From Pezicula radicicola (Eukaryota > Ascomycota > Leotiomycetes > Helotiales > Dermateaceae), in assembly GCA_003008705.1 (NCBI GenBank), contig PDUO01000024.1, forward strand, positions 2,831 to 66,830: a DNA stretch of 64,000 bases, in the 5' to 3' direction. Shown piece by piece: positions 33,301-44,332 of the stretch; positions within the stretch are counted from its first letter, which is position 1; each line of letters starts with the position of its first letter. Below the pieces are notes generated by a model that was given only the letters and a program-made list of their open reading frames with translations, searched no databases and was not told the origin of the DNA. Position numbers and translations under genes: made by a program.

Positions 33301-36240
33301 TCTTGCGGTGGTCGTCAGACAGCACTTGGGCGTCTCTTGCAGAAAACAGCATATCTACCGACAAGACATATCGGTCGTTATATCAAATAAGTATAGCTCA
33401 CTTGCTTGTCTTCTTTCTACGATTGTATAATGCTAACGTGGCTTAGCTGGCCGTGATAGCGAAGTTACCCTGTTGGAGTTTTTTTTGTACGTCTGCTTGA
33501 GGGCTATTGGAGGAACCCATGATCCGAAGAATTCGCATCTCAAAGCACGTATAAGTCAGTTCCATCGAACTGCATTGACAACGCTCCACCAGATACTGCT
33601 AGGCCCGTATTCTTTGCCCCTGGCAGAATTGCAACTGGAGAATATTTTGATTGATCGGCTAACTCAATCACTGGAGGGACCGGACCCATTCATCCAGGTG
33701 TTACTTCTAGACGTTGTATATGCCTCATTGAAAATCCGAAATACCGCAGCAGCATCAAATGTTGCGCCTCTGTCACCGACTCTAGAGCACAAGCGGTCTA
33801 TCGCTCACGAGGCGGGGTCAAATCCAGGACTGTCTATATCTGTAGATCACGAGCATCGCTCCTCTTTGCCTCCACCCCCTACATCCTTGATTAAGTGTCT
33901 ACAGGCTGGCTTTGCAGCTTCCAGTAGTCGTCCTGTTCTGGATAGCTGGGTCAGGTTCCTTACGGAATGTTTACCCTTCTACTACGAGACAATCTTCCAA
34001 ATCCTCATACCCTTGGTGGAAACATTATGCTCTCAGGTTGGACAAACCTTCTCAAATCTACAGACAACGTTCAAGGATGCAGGCCCGGCTGCTGAAGGAT
34101 CTGCTGCTCCTGAATCCACTCTGATTTCGTTGCTGAACGGTCTGGAGCACGTTCTCGCGAGAGGGCATGATCGGCTTCTGCAAGATGAGTCTAGAACGCA
34201 GGTCATTAAGAGCCCGGATCAAACCCAGAGCAGCTTCTTTGGAAATATGGTATCGGGCGTATTTGCATCCGAGACACCCCAGGCTAGAAGCATCACCGCA
34301 AACAACAGGCTCACGGTTCTATTGTCCTTCCAAGATGCTGTTCGAATTTGCTTCTTTATCTGGTCCTGGGGCGGACAAGGCCATGATGGCGTACAAGACG
34401 TTGAGTCTGCTGCGTCTTTCACATACACCTCTTTACGAATGCGAAATCGAGCCAGAAGACTCCTGGAACATCTTTTTGCTGCTGAGGCTCTTGAGTGCCT
34501 CGAGACTGTTGTTGAAGTTTGGCAAAAGTCAAAGGCTCGGAATGACTCCAAATCTACTGTTGTCTTTAACCTTCTTCATGTATTAGATGGCTCAAGGCCG
34601 AAACATACGATACCGGCGATATTCAATGCCATATATAGTCGGACCAACCCCAACGCCCTCGACCCCGCCCGGAAGTCTACATTGACAGCCTCCCTCAGTG
34701 ATACCGATCTAGTTATATTCTTAGTTGATTATGCCAGGTCCCTAGAAGATGATGCCATGGATGAGATTTGGATAGATTGCATGACCTTCCTTAAGGACCT
34801 TCTGGCAAATCCATTTCCACACCGTCAGACCCTCCCAAGTTTGTTGGAATTCGCTGCGATCTTGGGTGAAAAGGTCGACAACACCAACTTTGGGGAACAG
34901 CGTAGGATGCGACGAGAATTGGGTGTAAGTACAATTTCTATATACGTAGTATAAAACTTTACTCACTATTCTAGGACATATTCTTACGGCTCCTCACGGC
35001 GATATTCACAACTAGACCAATGGGATTTACAGAACCGAATTCCGAGAAACCAACTGATAGCGATGAAGTCGTCAGTATTCTAGCGTCCATTGCACCAAAT
35101 CTCCCGAAAATTCTTGTAGATCCCGACCGTGTTCTTACTGCTGCCAATACCTTTTCCACAAACGTCATTGGTCCGACCTTTAAATCAAGAGCGTTCCCTG
35201 ATAATGTATCTAAGAGTACACTTGTGCTCCTATACCAACTGGCTCGCCTACCAAACGCCCAAAAGTCTTGGAAGAAAGATTTGGGAGATGCTTTCAATGA
35301 TGCAAGGTTCTTTTCGAACAAGATATCTCTTGTGGAGAGTGACTGGCTACCTCTGTTGAAGCAATGGATTATTAGCGACAAGGAGCGCATGCCCGAGTTG
35401 CTTTCGCGTCTTACAGCCCCATCTACAGCAGGTATTGTGTTTGGTGTAGGTGCTACATCAGCGAGGCTTGAATCGGACCGAAAAACGCAGCTCAATCTAC
35501 GCCGCATCGCTGCACTGGTGCTGGCCACCATGGAGGACAACTTTGTCGCGGATCTACCGGCTATCCAGGAGAAGCTCGTTGATCTACTTTCTGCTACCAC
35601 GACCTCATCCCCATCCTCAACGACCCGGGCCGATATCTACATGCTTTTCCGGGCCCTTGCCCTCAAAACGTCGGCTGTCCACCTTGCCATGCTTTGGCCC
35701 ATTATAAACACTGAGCTTCATGCAGCCATTTCATCGGTTGTAGCACCTGACCACAGCGCAGCATCTGAAACCTATAACACTTATGCAGTCTTGCAAGCCT
35801 GCAAACTCCTCGATACCCTACTTTGCATTGCTCCTGACGACTTCCAACTTCATGAATGGCTTTTCATAACAGACACCATCGATGCTGTTTATCGGCCCTC
35901 ACACTTCCAGTCCGTTGCACTAATTGACGAACTCTCGGAGGAGCTTGGCTCTACAGTTCTGGCAACCACAACAACGTCAAATCTCCACATCGAGGCTTCG
36001 TCCCCAGTAACACATAGTGCAACGAGGAGACCGCTAATTGGGCCTGGGGGCATCAGTGATGAAGTTGTGATGGACAGAAAGGATGAATTGGTTGGCAAAG
36101 TCTTGCGACCCTTCTTTGGACAGTTGAGCATTTTCGCTTTTGAGAGTACATACTCTATGGGTGTGCCGGATTGGGAGACATGTAGAGCCGGACTTCTGAA
36201 GGATCTTTTTGATGAAAGGAGTATTGTAAAAGCTTTGTAG
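30366..36240 (+). CDS. DOP1: Dopey-family protein Dop1
   Basis: Six exons: 30366-30465, 30524-30651, 30705-33106, 33155-33390, 33447-34924 and 34975-36240, with introns of 48-58 nt, giving 1869 aa, the normal size for fungal Dopey proteins. The N-terminal Dopey domain is clear: RRYASGVERSLSLFDTALQE, WADYISFLGRLLK, VAKRLSQCLNPSLPSGVHQK then AIEVY. The rest is mainly leucine-rich helical repeat sequence, with the C-terminal conserved region around EFFLYVCLRAIGG and the leucine-rich tail. Dop1 with Mon2 and the flippase Neo1 works in endosome-to-Golgi traffic and, in filamentous fungi (dopA), in polarity and development. Intron 2 has an unusual donor (AAG|GTTGGA), but the join restores a conserved block. 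Confidence 0.94.
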
Positions 36241-36898
36241 ATGTAAACTAGTGGCGTTAGAGTGAGATTTAGAAGGCCAAGAAGGCAGGAACTCCTTTGT
36301 TGTATCTCATATTTACTAGGCATCTTAAACTCGCACTTGCAGTGCGGCTCCTAGGTTTGGAAAATTATAACGAGAGTATTTCTAATCTGTCCCTGCTAGT
36401 GCTGCGCTGGTCTACCTCGCTAGGACAAGGTTGCATTGTCTCGGTACTTAAATATAGATAATACGCCATTCATCTGTTTTATCATCTTCTACATCTGCCT
36501 ACCCATGCCAAAAAAAAATATACTTCATCTATTCCGTAATCGAGTAATTTTATCCTCGGCCAGCGGGAGTCGGCCGAAACTCTTAAACAGACAGACAGTT
36601 ACCAAGATCTTGGCACAGGCGGGACGGCACGAACCGTCCGGTATCGCCAGGGTGGTTCCTATTCTACAAAGGGAAATGCTCTCAAGACCGGCCTTAGGTA
36701 GCCAAGCAAATATGGATTGCAATTTATAGCCTTGAGGCTTTAACGGATGCATAAATGGGCAGTGATTGGCTTTACAATTCGGTAGGTCAGCCGGCCTTAG
36801 GCTTAGTATTCGGCTCATGTTATATGTACGGTGCCGCTATTGATATTTGATGCAGGCCATGTGACGTATATGCCTCGTCAAGCTCAGCTCTCGAAGGT

Positions 36899-37012
36899 AA
36901 CTTAGATACTTCAGATCAAATGGCTTACTCAAATCAAGTAGGTTACTTAAAACAAGTGCGTTACTCAGATAGATAGCTAGCTATTCAAAAATGATATCTT
37001 ACAGAGCAAGTC
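36899..37012 (+). repeat. 18-nt-unit repeat with one recognisable element end, copy 6
   Basis: Units follow at exactly 18 nt: TTACTCAAATCAAGTAGG, TTACTTAAAACAAGTGCG, then TTACTCAG. Downstream, the reverse complement reads CTCTGTAAGATATCATTTTT then GAATAGCTA, the end sequence of the MITE-like copies. The left end is not recognised. Confidence 0.65.
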
Positions 37013-39179
37013 GAAGGAAGTTGAGAAGAGTACTTATGTTGGGCTCAATGACGGCCCTAATTGTGGGTGGTAAGAGGTTCCAATAGAAGAGGAGAGGAAG
37101 AGCTCGAAGCTGAATATATACAAGGCAGAAGTACTACTACTAGTGCGTCCCGTGACAACTTACCTGTAGTAAGGCAACAAACATCCTCTATGGAAAGTAC
37201 ATCCCCTCACTCTTAGATTTAGTTCTTACGTCACGCCTCTAGCTGATATTTAAAACTTCGTCGATAGATCTTCCCATACCCACCTGAAGTTGTCTTACAA
37301 GATATGCGTGTTGGAAGTGTCATTATAAATGCTGTGATTTTCAGGAAACATTTATGCAGAAGGAAGAATTTGTGTACCACTGGCCGACTTAATACAAGAA
37401 ATAACAAGAGGTTGAGGAAGGAACAGGGTCTTGAAGAACGGCGAAAATTTCGACCCCTTTTCTTATCTCGCTTAGCCTAAAAAGTCAACAGCAACAGCAA
37501 CACAAAAACAAACGCTAAAAAAAGCCAAAACACTATAACTACAAATGGCATCATAAAGGTAATTGTTAAATAATACAAGACAAGGCCTATTTAAAGGAAT
37601 ATAATGGCAGAAACACCAACACGGCAGGAACCATAAACAGTCACTTTGTAGTGGGAGAAACCTGAGAATAACAACTGGCGCCACAAGTATCGAAGTACGA
37701 GTAAGACAACATATATTGTAAAACTCTTGTTCGGGGGTTTAAAGGGACTTAAAGCTAAAGTAACCTTGCTCTTGAAAAAAATGAGGCCTTTCTTGCCCTT
37801 GGCCCTACCAACAAAACAAAAATGAAAATACTATAAATTAACCGAGAGCTTTCAAACCTACCTTACGGTATAAAACCCAAAATAGGAAAATTGGCACACA
37901 ACGAGAGCAAACACCTGTAAATCGACACAGTTGTACTCCGACAACTCGACTTCAACAGAATTCGATAACTAACAACTTCAATTGACCCTCGTAACCGACA
38001 AAAAGCCCTATATGGCCAAAGCCGACAAGTCCGCCGGGGTGACCGTACCTCGAAGAAAACAAAAACCAATTAAATTAGGTTCTTCGCGACTCAATTATCT
38101 GGTATATCCAGATAGTTGGGTGTGGAGTTTTGTTTTTTTTTCTAACCTTTTTGGTCAATAAATAGATAGGATTGGGTGACTAGAGGTGCCAGGTAAATCT
38201 TACGGAACGCACTTCGCAAATCTCATAATAAACTCGGGATTTTGGAAAGAATCAATGTATTCATTATTGAGCCCTTTAGCCCTTCCCTTTTAACCCCATT
38301 TCCAGAAGAGCAAAAAATGCTATAGCTTTGGTATACAAACATCCTATCCACATAATTAGCTTTCATAATTCGAAAGAAATCCCCAAGTAAAAGAACTTCC
38401 TAGCCTGCGGCCGTAATATTGTCTAAAATCTGGTCTTGGATCTCGTCCTGGACAAGGTGGCGGCGGTGCTTGATGGTAGAGAGAATTGACTATGTTCTCT
38501 ATCAAACGTCTCCCAACTTCATCTTTGCTCAGTATATCTACTGTCCTATAAACTATGAGTGTTACGAGGGAAATAAGCAAAACAAGTAGAGCGCCGCGGA
38601 TTTCAGCTTCGAGCTTAGGTTCCAATTTGCAAGTAGAGATTGGATCGTGAAAACAGGGAAGGTTGGATTTTGGTCGAGGGGTTTAAATTGAGTTCTTGGT
38701 AGTTGTATTCAAGCCTTTTCTCTTGAGTAATTGCACGTGAGTGGTTGAGGTTGAGTGGTACTAATTTGTGATTGGTTAGTTATCTTCGAGTGCTTTTAAT
38801 TTCTTCAAGTAAAAAAAAATAAAAGAGATCGTGCTTTAGATTTTAGTAAGGAATTATGTCGTACTTTATACTTAGAAGTGCTTTATTAGTTGAACTAATT
38901 AAGTACTTAGGCGACCACTACCCTGTCCATTTCTTAATATAGCACTTAGGCACTGGTGTACTATTTAATAAGGGCTAGGCTACCTACATAGTAATAACTA
39001 GGTTATAATATTTAAATTTATGCAAGGGCAATAGCAAGGACATAAAGTAAAGATCTTTAGAAGGAACATAATAAACTTAAAGATATACTCTGGGTTCTCG
39101 AATACAAATTGTTAATAAAGTAACAAGCACAACTGGCTATTTGTGCCGAGTGTACATTTATTGCTATGAAGTAAGCATA

Positions 39180-39284
39180 AAGTTACTCAATTTGACTACG
39201 TTATATAACTCAGCGGTTACCTAAACAAGCTAGTTACCCATATCAAGCCCGCTACTAAAGTTAAGTAAGTCACAAAGCAGTGTC
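39180..39284 (+). repeat. 18-nt-unit dispersed repeat, copy 7 (degenerate)
   Basis: Contains AAGTTACTCAATTTGAC, GGTTACCTAAACAAGC, TAGTTACCCATATCAAGC and AAGTTAAGTAAGTCACAAAG, variants of the family unit. Ends are not defined. Confidence 0.55.
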
Positions 39285-40003
39285 AAATTGCACAAAAGAT
39301 ATTCATGTTTCACACTTCATGTGGCAGTGGGTTGTAGAAGGCTTTCTTTTGGTTGCATTTATCATCTACGAGGCTATATGATCTGATGGCCTTACCATCG
39401 ACAAGTGAAGAGCAACACATTTAGTAGTACGAAGCTGTGTTTGCATGCACAATGCCCTGCCATAGTTCTAGCATTTCCAACCCTTAAATTGGTCTCTAGA
39501 AAAATCCAAGCTTGTGCTGTATTCCGCTGAAATTCTGCCATGATTAGTAAAATGGTATAGTAAAAATGGAGATTTAAATCATCTGCTATTCCATATTAGC
39601 CTTTGAATTCGTTGAAAACCGACTCGTATCGTTATTATCGAGTCTGCAGCCTGCTATCAGTGTGAAGATTCCGGTCCAGAATTCATACCACGTATTCATT
39701 GCCCCATAATCCATATAAATCTCGGTCACGGTCTGGGCTGCTATACTTCTTATTGCTGAGACTATCTACGGAAGCTTAATAGCCTCCAAATTCTCTATCT
39801 ACTCTCCCAATACTGAGCATTCCCAGGAAACACGTGAACGGGAATACCAAAACGCCTTGAATGCAAACAGCATTATTCCTCAGCGCTATAATTTTTCCCA
39901 TAGATATCTTGTCCATTTTACCATTCCACCCCTGTCTTCCCAAACCCAAAACGCCAAGCTAAGTTGCATTAAACCCCATCTTATGCCATCAAGCAACCCA
40001 AGA

Positions 40004-42068
40004 TTATTCATCGTCGTCCTCGTCAGTAGCAGTGTCTTCCTCCTCAGCGTCATCATCATCATCTTCTTCATCTCCGCTCTCATCCTCATCCTCTTCTTGA
40101 TTCAGACCGGGAATGCCCTGCCACTGCACGTAATCATCCTCCACCCAACGTTTGGACACAGGCAACTGGTAGGGATCGAACGGGAAGTAAGCATCCAACT
40201 GGTGCCAGCTCTCACTGTTGCTGCCATTACCAGTATCCCGCAAAGCACCCTTGGATGCTGCGCTTGCAAACTGACTTAATCTGATTCTCTTATTGGTCTC
40301 CAAAAGCGGGTAAACGTACAGGAACCTGAGGTGATGTGCAATCTTGGCAAACTCAGATACAATGGGTGGAGAACAGATTTTGAGAGGGTTAAGCTTCGAA
40401 TATATAAGTCTAGACAGATTCTCTTTGACACCAGGTGCCCAGGTTAGATCTTGGGTAAGAAATGCTATGGGATCGTCGTCTTCGAATACCTCGGAGGAGT
40501 CGACCAAGTCACGCCAGCGGAAACAGAATATGTAGAGAAGTGCCTGTGTCATAGCATAGAATGTGGTATAGCTCTTAAGGTTCGGCCCGCGGCATTTTTC
40601 CTCGTGTTCACAACGCATATCCTCAAGATGGCTGCCAATAATATCGAAAACTGTACGAACGACATTCCGCTCCACTTTCGCGCCTCGCGCAACAAAGCTC
40701 GCAAGATATGCGGCTGCGGACTGACGTAAAACGGCGGGTCTGCTGCCCTCGAAAGCAATTTGTACACAGAGACCGGCAAAGTTATCGACTAGGTTCTCGG
40801 TAGTTTGCGCAAAGTGAAAGAGTAGAAATTGAGTGTGGCGAGACCGATAGGAAGGGAGAATGATGTGTTGGAAATGACCAAGCAGAGTGTCGAACATGTC
40901 AACAGCCTCCACACTCTTTGGATTTGAAAAGTACGGTTCGTAAAGAGTGAAGAGTAAATCAAGTATTGCATCCATCTTCTCCACATTGCCTTGGACCTCC
41001 TTGATGCGTTTTGCGTCGTCCGCAATATCGTCATCGCTTGTTACTGAGTCTGCATCGCTGTCGTCCGATCCTTGGTCTTCATCGTCATCATCAAGTTGGC
41101 CAGATGACCGCAAAGAGGTGGCATGAGCTATAGCTGCCACTACCTCATCGTCCAAGTCGTCAAGATCTACTTGCATCTGCACATCAATCTTAATGACCTT
41201 ATCAGTGATAAGAGAGTAAATATCGGACTTAAGTTCTGGTGCATAGTCGAGGACCCGAACCAGGTTATCTATGTATGTGACGTGAATCTTTTTCGAGTCG
41301 TGGTGCGAAGGAAATTTATCCTTGAGAATTGGTGACAAGGTACCACTGCCTGACGGGACGACTCGAAGTAGATACTTTAATGCAGTGTGGACTCTTGAGG
41401 TCATCTGAGTGCGACTGACATCTGGGTAGCCAGGGAGACGACCACTAGACAAACGGACTAGAGAAAACGTCAGAACAGGACTCTCTTCGAGCAAGGTAGA
41501 ACTTACCGCCAGAGAAAGACAGCACGACGAGGTTTTCTAGCAACAGCTTTACGTAAGTGCCTTGTGCACTGGCTAGGTTTCCTAAAAGATGCACGTAGGC
41601 CTTGACGAATGCTTCATCCCTTCCCAACCATTCGCACCCAAGTACCGCCTTCACAAGCCCAGAGCATTTGTTGCCTAGCAGCGACACGGAATTTGTCACA
41701 GCGAGCACATACTTTCGCATCTCCTCGTTGCTGATATCTCTGTCGTCATCTTGATTTTGTCTCCTGGGGGCGAAGATATCCTTAAGTATGTCATATTCCT
41801 CGCTGTCGCCACGGACGTGCCCTTCGATTGCCCGCCTTACTTCCGCTCTGATCAGCTCGAACGACCGTCCTGGAATGACCTGCTCTTGAACATTGTCGTC
41901 AAACGTTACTCGCGCTCTTTTAATGGGACTTGTGGGAGCTGAAAGTATATCTTCGTCCAAGTCATCGCTCTTGCGAACAGTACCAGAAAGAGTCGCGCGT
42001 CGTAGGAGGGGTTTGCTGGGTTTCGCAGAGGGGGGCGCTGATGGCCGAAGCATCGAGGCTGCCGGCAT
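40004..42068 (-). CDS. RRN3: RNA polymerase I-specific initiation factor Rrn3
   Basis: Exon 1 is 42068-41507 and exon 2 is 41457-40004, with a 49-nt intron, giving 671 aa. The join gives SGVRLSSGRLPGYPDVSRTQ, followed by VHTALKYLLRVVPSGSG, the RRN3 signature region. HEAT-like helical segments follow (for example YEPYFSNPKSVEAVDMFDTL, FDIIGSHLEDMRCEHEEKC). The C-terminus ends in an almost uninterrupted Asp/Glu run, and another acidic stretch lies in the middle, as in yeast and human Rrn3. Rrn3/TIF-IA docks on Pol I to allow rDNA promoter initiation and links it to growth signalling by phosphorylation. ATG 42068 has the better context; ATG 42080, four codons upstream in frame, is possible. Confidence 0.93.
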
Positions 42069-43263
42069 TTTGCACAGCATAAATTGCTAACATAGGCTAT
42101 TGGGTAGATGGTGTTGACTAAGAGCTGAGTCTGTAACGGGTTGGAGGGGGTATAGTATCTTGTTCTGGTGTCGATGTTGGGCTTATCGCGAAAGAAAATA
42201 AATGTCGTGTGCTTCCCGTACTTCAAAATTTCGCGATGTGGAGCGGATGTGCTGCTTTGGTAATCACGGGAATGATATCCAAGATTACTGGAACTCTTCG
42301 TCGCTTTGTCACGACCACACGTTTTGAGAGAAGAAGAAGAAGCACTGTATGAAATATTATGCCTTAGTTAGGGTGTATAGCATATGAGTTGTGGAATTGA
42401 TCTGATCACTTTGGTGCTCGTCGGTGCCACTTTTGCGTTATCGACTTTAGTTAGTATGGACTTTTAGCCCACCGCCTTGTAAGCGGTGTATGTAATACTA
42501 TTGGATAGATGAACCTAGGCACATTTTCAGGCTGTGCTGCATTCACATAAATCCTTTTGTATAAAATTAGGTACTGCTTCCTAAATAAATCTATGAATAC
42601 AGGTAACAGTTAGGTTCAGAGTAGGAGCGTAAGGTAGTACTTGTGCAAGGAACACACTTGATTTGAGCAGGCAACTTATTTAATTTAGGCGACTCACTTA
42701 ATTCCATTTGCGCTTGGTGTACCTTAGGTAGCAAAAGCTAGGATCTAAGACTTAGGTGGAGTCGTAAAATAAATCTGGCAGAATTTCATGTATAGAACTA
42801 ACATTAGCCCAGTGTTAGTCGTCATCTCTAATAGGGCTGAGCCAGACCTCACTTCGAGCTTCACAAGTTACGACGTCCCAGTAAGTATGTGATTATGTAT
42901 TGACAATTGATGTGGGCTGTTTTCCTACATTTTTTTCTGTACTAAATGCCCATCATTGTCTCCAGCGACTCTGAGCTGCCCTCATCCGGGGCTGAAATTG
43001 CTGTGTGAGAGCAAATGAGATCTAAAGAAAACACAAAACCCCCATACTTTTGGCCTTGTCCTTCATGTACATGCTCTCAAGTAGGATATCTCAGTACCAA
43101 CCAGCCCATTCCCTTCCTGCCTGCACCGAAACCCAACACCTTTCCCTTAATGAATACACTCTGCAGGATGTAACCTTTGAGAATCCTCGACCCCGGGAAT
43201 TCGTAGTTTCTGGAATCCTATATTTGAATAGATCGAGGAAAGTCGAAAATGCCATCAAAGCTC
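42069..43263. other. intergenic between RRN3 5' end and HAP3 3' end
   Basis: No gene is present. A copy of the 18-nt repeat family lies at 42648-42711. An AGAAGAAGAAG run near 42330 is a short microsatellite. Confidence 0.6.
42648..42711 (-). repeat. 18-nt-unit dispersed repeat, copy 8 (degenerate)
   Basis: Reads ACTTGATTTGAGCAGGCA, then ACTTATTTAATTTAGGCGAC, then TCACTTAATTCC: the reverse orientation of the family unit. Ends are not defined. Confidence 0.55.
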
Positions 43264-44332
43264 CTAATAGATATTATCCCCAGTCGCTCCATTATGACCC
43301 GACTGACCATAAGATCCATAGGCACTTGGATCATGTTCCCCGCCCTCTGCCTGGCCACCGAGGATATTGTTGGTTCCTTCCGTACCACCTTGGAAGTTCG
43401 ATGATGAAGCTGCATTTGCTGAACTCGGTCCTGCTGGTTGTGACCCAAACCCTTGACTGTTTGGCCTATTCTGTTGCTCTCCTCTTGCTGATTGCGTCTG
43501 TTGAGATAGTCAGTTAAGCACAAATCCTTCTACTGTCTCGCAATTTTTATGGTAAATGTTATAATCTTTATCCACACTTACTTCCCGGTATTTTGAAAGA
43601 TAGATTTTCAGTGCTTCGGCGTAGTTTTCAAACCCTAGCGAGGTCATAGCAAACAAAATATCCTCTCCATTCACAGTCTTTCGTTTCTCTTGATGGCACT
43701 TCTCCGACGCTGTGATAGGTCAATCAGTATAATCCTATTGTTTTGGGGATCCTGACAGACCTTCGCTCGTGATGAATGAGATGAACTCGCTCACGCATTC
43801 TTGCATGCACTCTTTGGCTTCCTTTGCGATCTTTGCGTTTTCTGGAAGGGCAGTCTTCATAATTCGAGCAACTGGGGCAAAGTTACGAATATTAGCGTCT
43901 GACGACCCATCATTCTTCCCGGATTTCGCAGCGCAAGGCGCCTCAGCAGAGGGGGACGAAGAATCGTGGGACATGATAGGACGTGTGACCACAGTGACAC
44001 AACCACAGTTCAAGCGTTTGCACACCGAGCTCAATGACTGGCCAAAATATAGAACATGCGCGTGTAATAGATCAGATATACGAAGCGATGCCAGTCACGA
44101 CGAGCTTCACTGATGCGCAGAGGGAACACCTTTGCGCACAAATCAAAAAAGAGGTAGTGGAGGACTGACCATTTGCTATTGGAAGCCATCTGTCTTGCTC
44201 TTTGACTTCAAACTCGTAGCCGGCAAGCCCAGAGGCGTGTGGGTCTTGAGGATCGTTCATTTGCGCATCTGGGTCGTCAGGCGACTGTACACCTTGTTCA
44301 ACGTCCGTTTCCTTTGGAGGGGATGCCGACAT
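43264..44332 (-). CDS. hapC: CCAAT-binding factor subunit HapC/Hap3 (NF-YB)
   Basis: Exons are 44332-44170, 43871-43761, 43709-43582 and 43497-43264, with introns of 298, 51 and 84 nt, giving 211 aa. The histone-fold core is complete after splicing: [90 protein letters not shown]. It matches NF-YB/Hap3 at every signature position. The C-terminal ~75 residues are rich in Gly, Ser, Gln and Asn. NF-YB pairs with NF-YC (HapE) and, with NF-YA (HapB), binds CCAAT boxes; in fungi the complex with HapX also controls iron genes. Intron 1 is long for this window. Four CCAAT boxes lie about 0.9-1.15 kb upstream. Confidence 0.95.

Larger units (their letters stand above)
36241..40003. other. 3.8-kb gene-free region
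   Basis: No supported gene is present. Copies of the 18-nt repeat family lie at 36899-37012 and 39180-39284. An imperfect hairpin lies at 38092-38118 (CAATTATCTGG / CCAGATAGTTG around TATAT). A minus-strand ORF at 38356-38625 (about 89 codons, hydrophobic stretch, Pro-rich end) lacks an ATG and was not called. The rest is AT-leaning sequence between convergent DOP1 and RRN3. Confidence 0.6.

Noticed and set aside
37472..38069. Two minus-strand hydrophobic or Arg/Cys-rich ORFs
   Set aside because: No link to a transposon or protein family could be seen; both are short and without conserved motifs.
38356..38625. 89-codon minus-strand ORF with a membrane-like segment
   Set aside because: It begins with TTG, no ATG or upstream exon could be found, and it resembles no family I know. 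Kept only as a note in the gap description.
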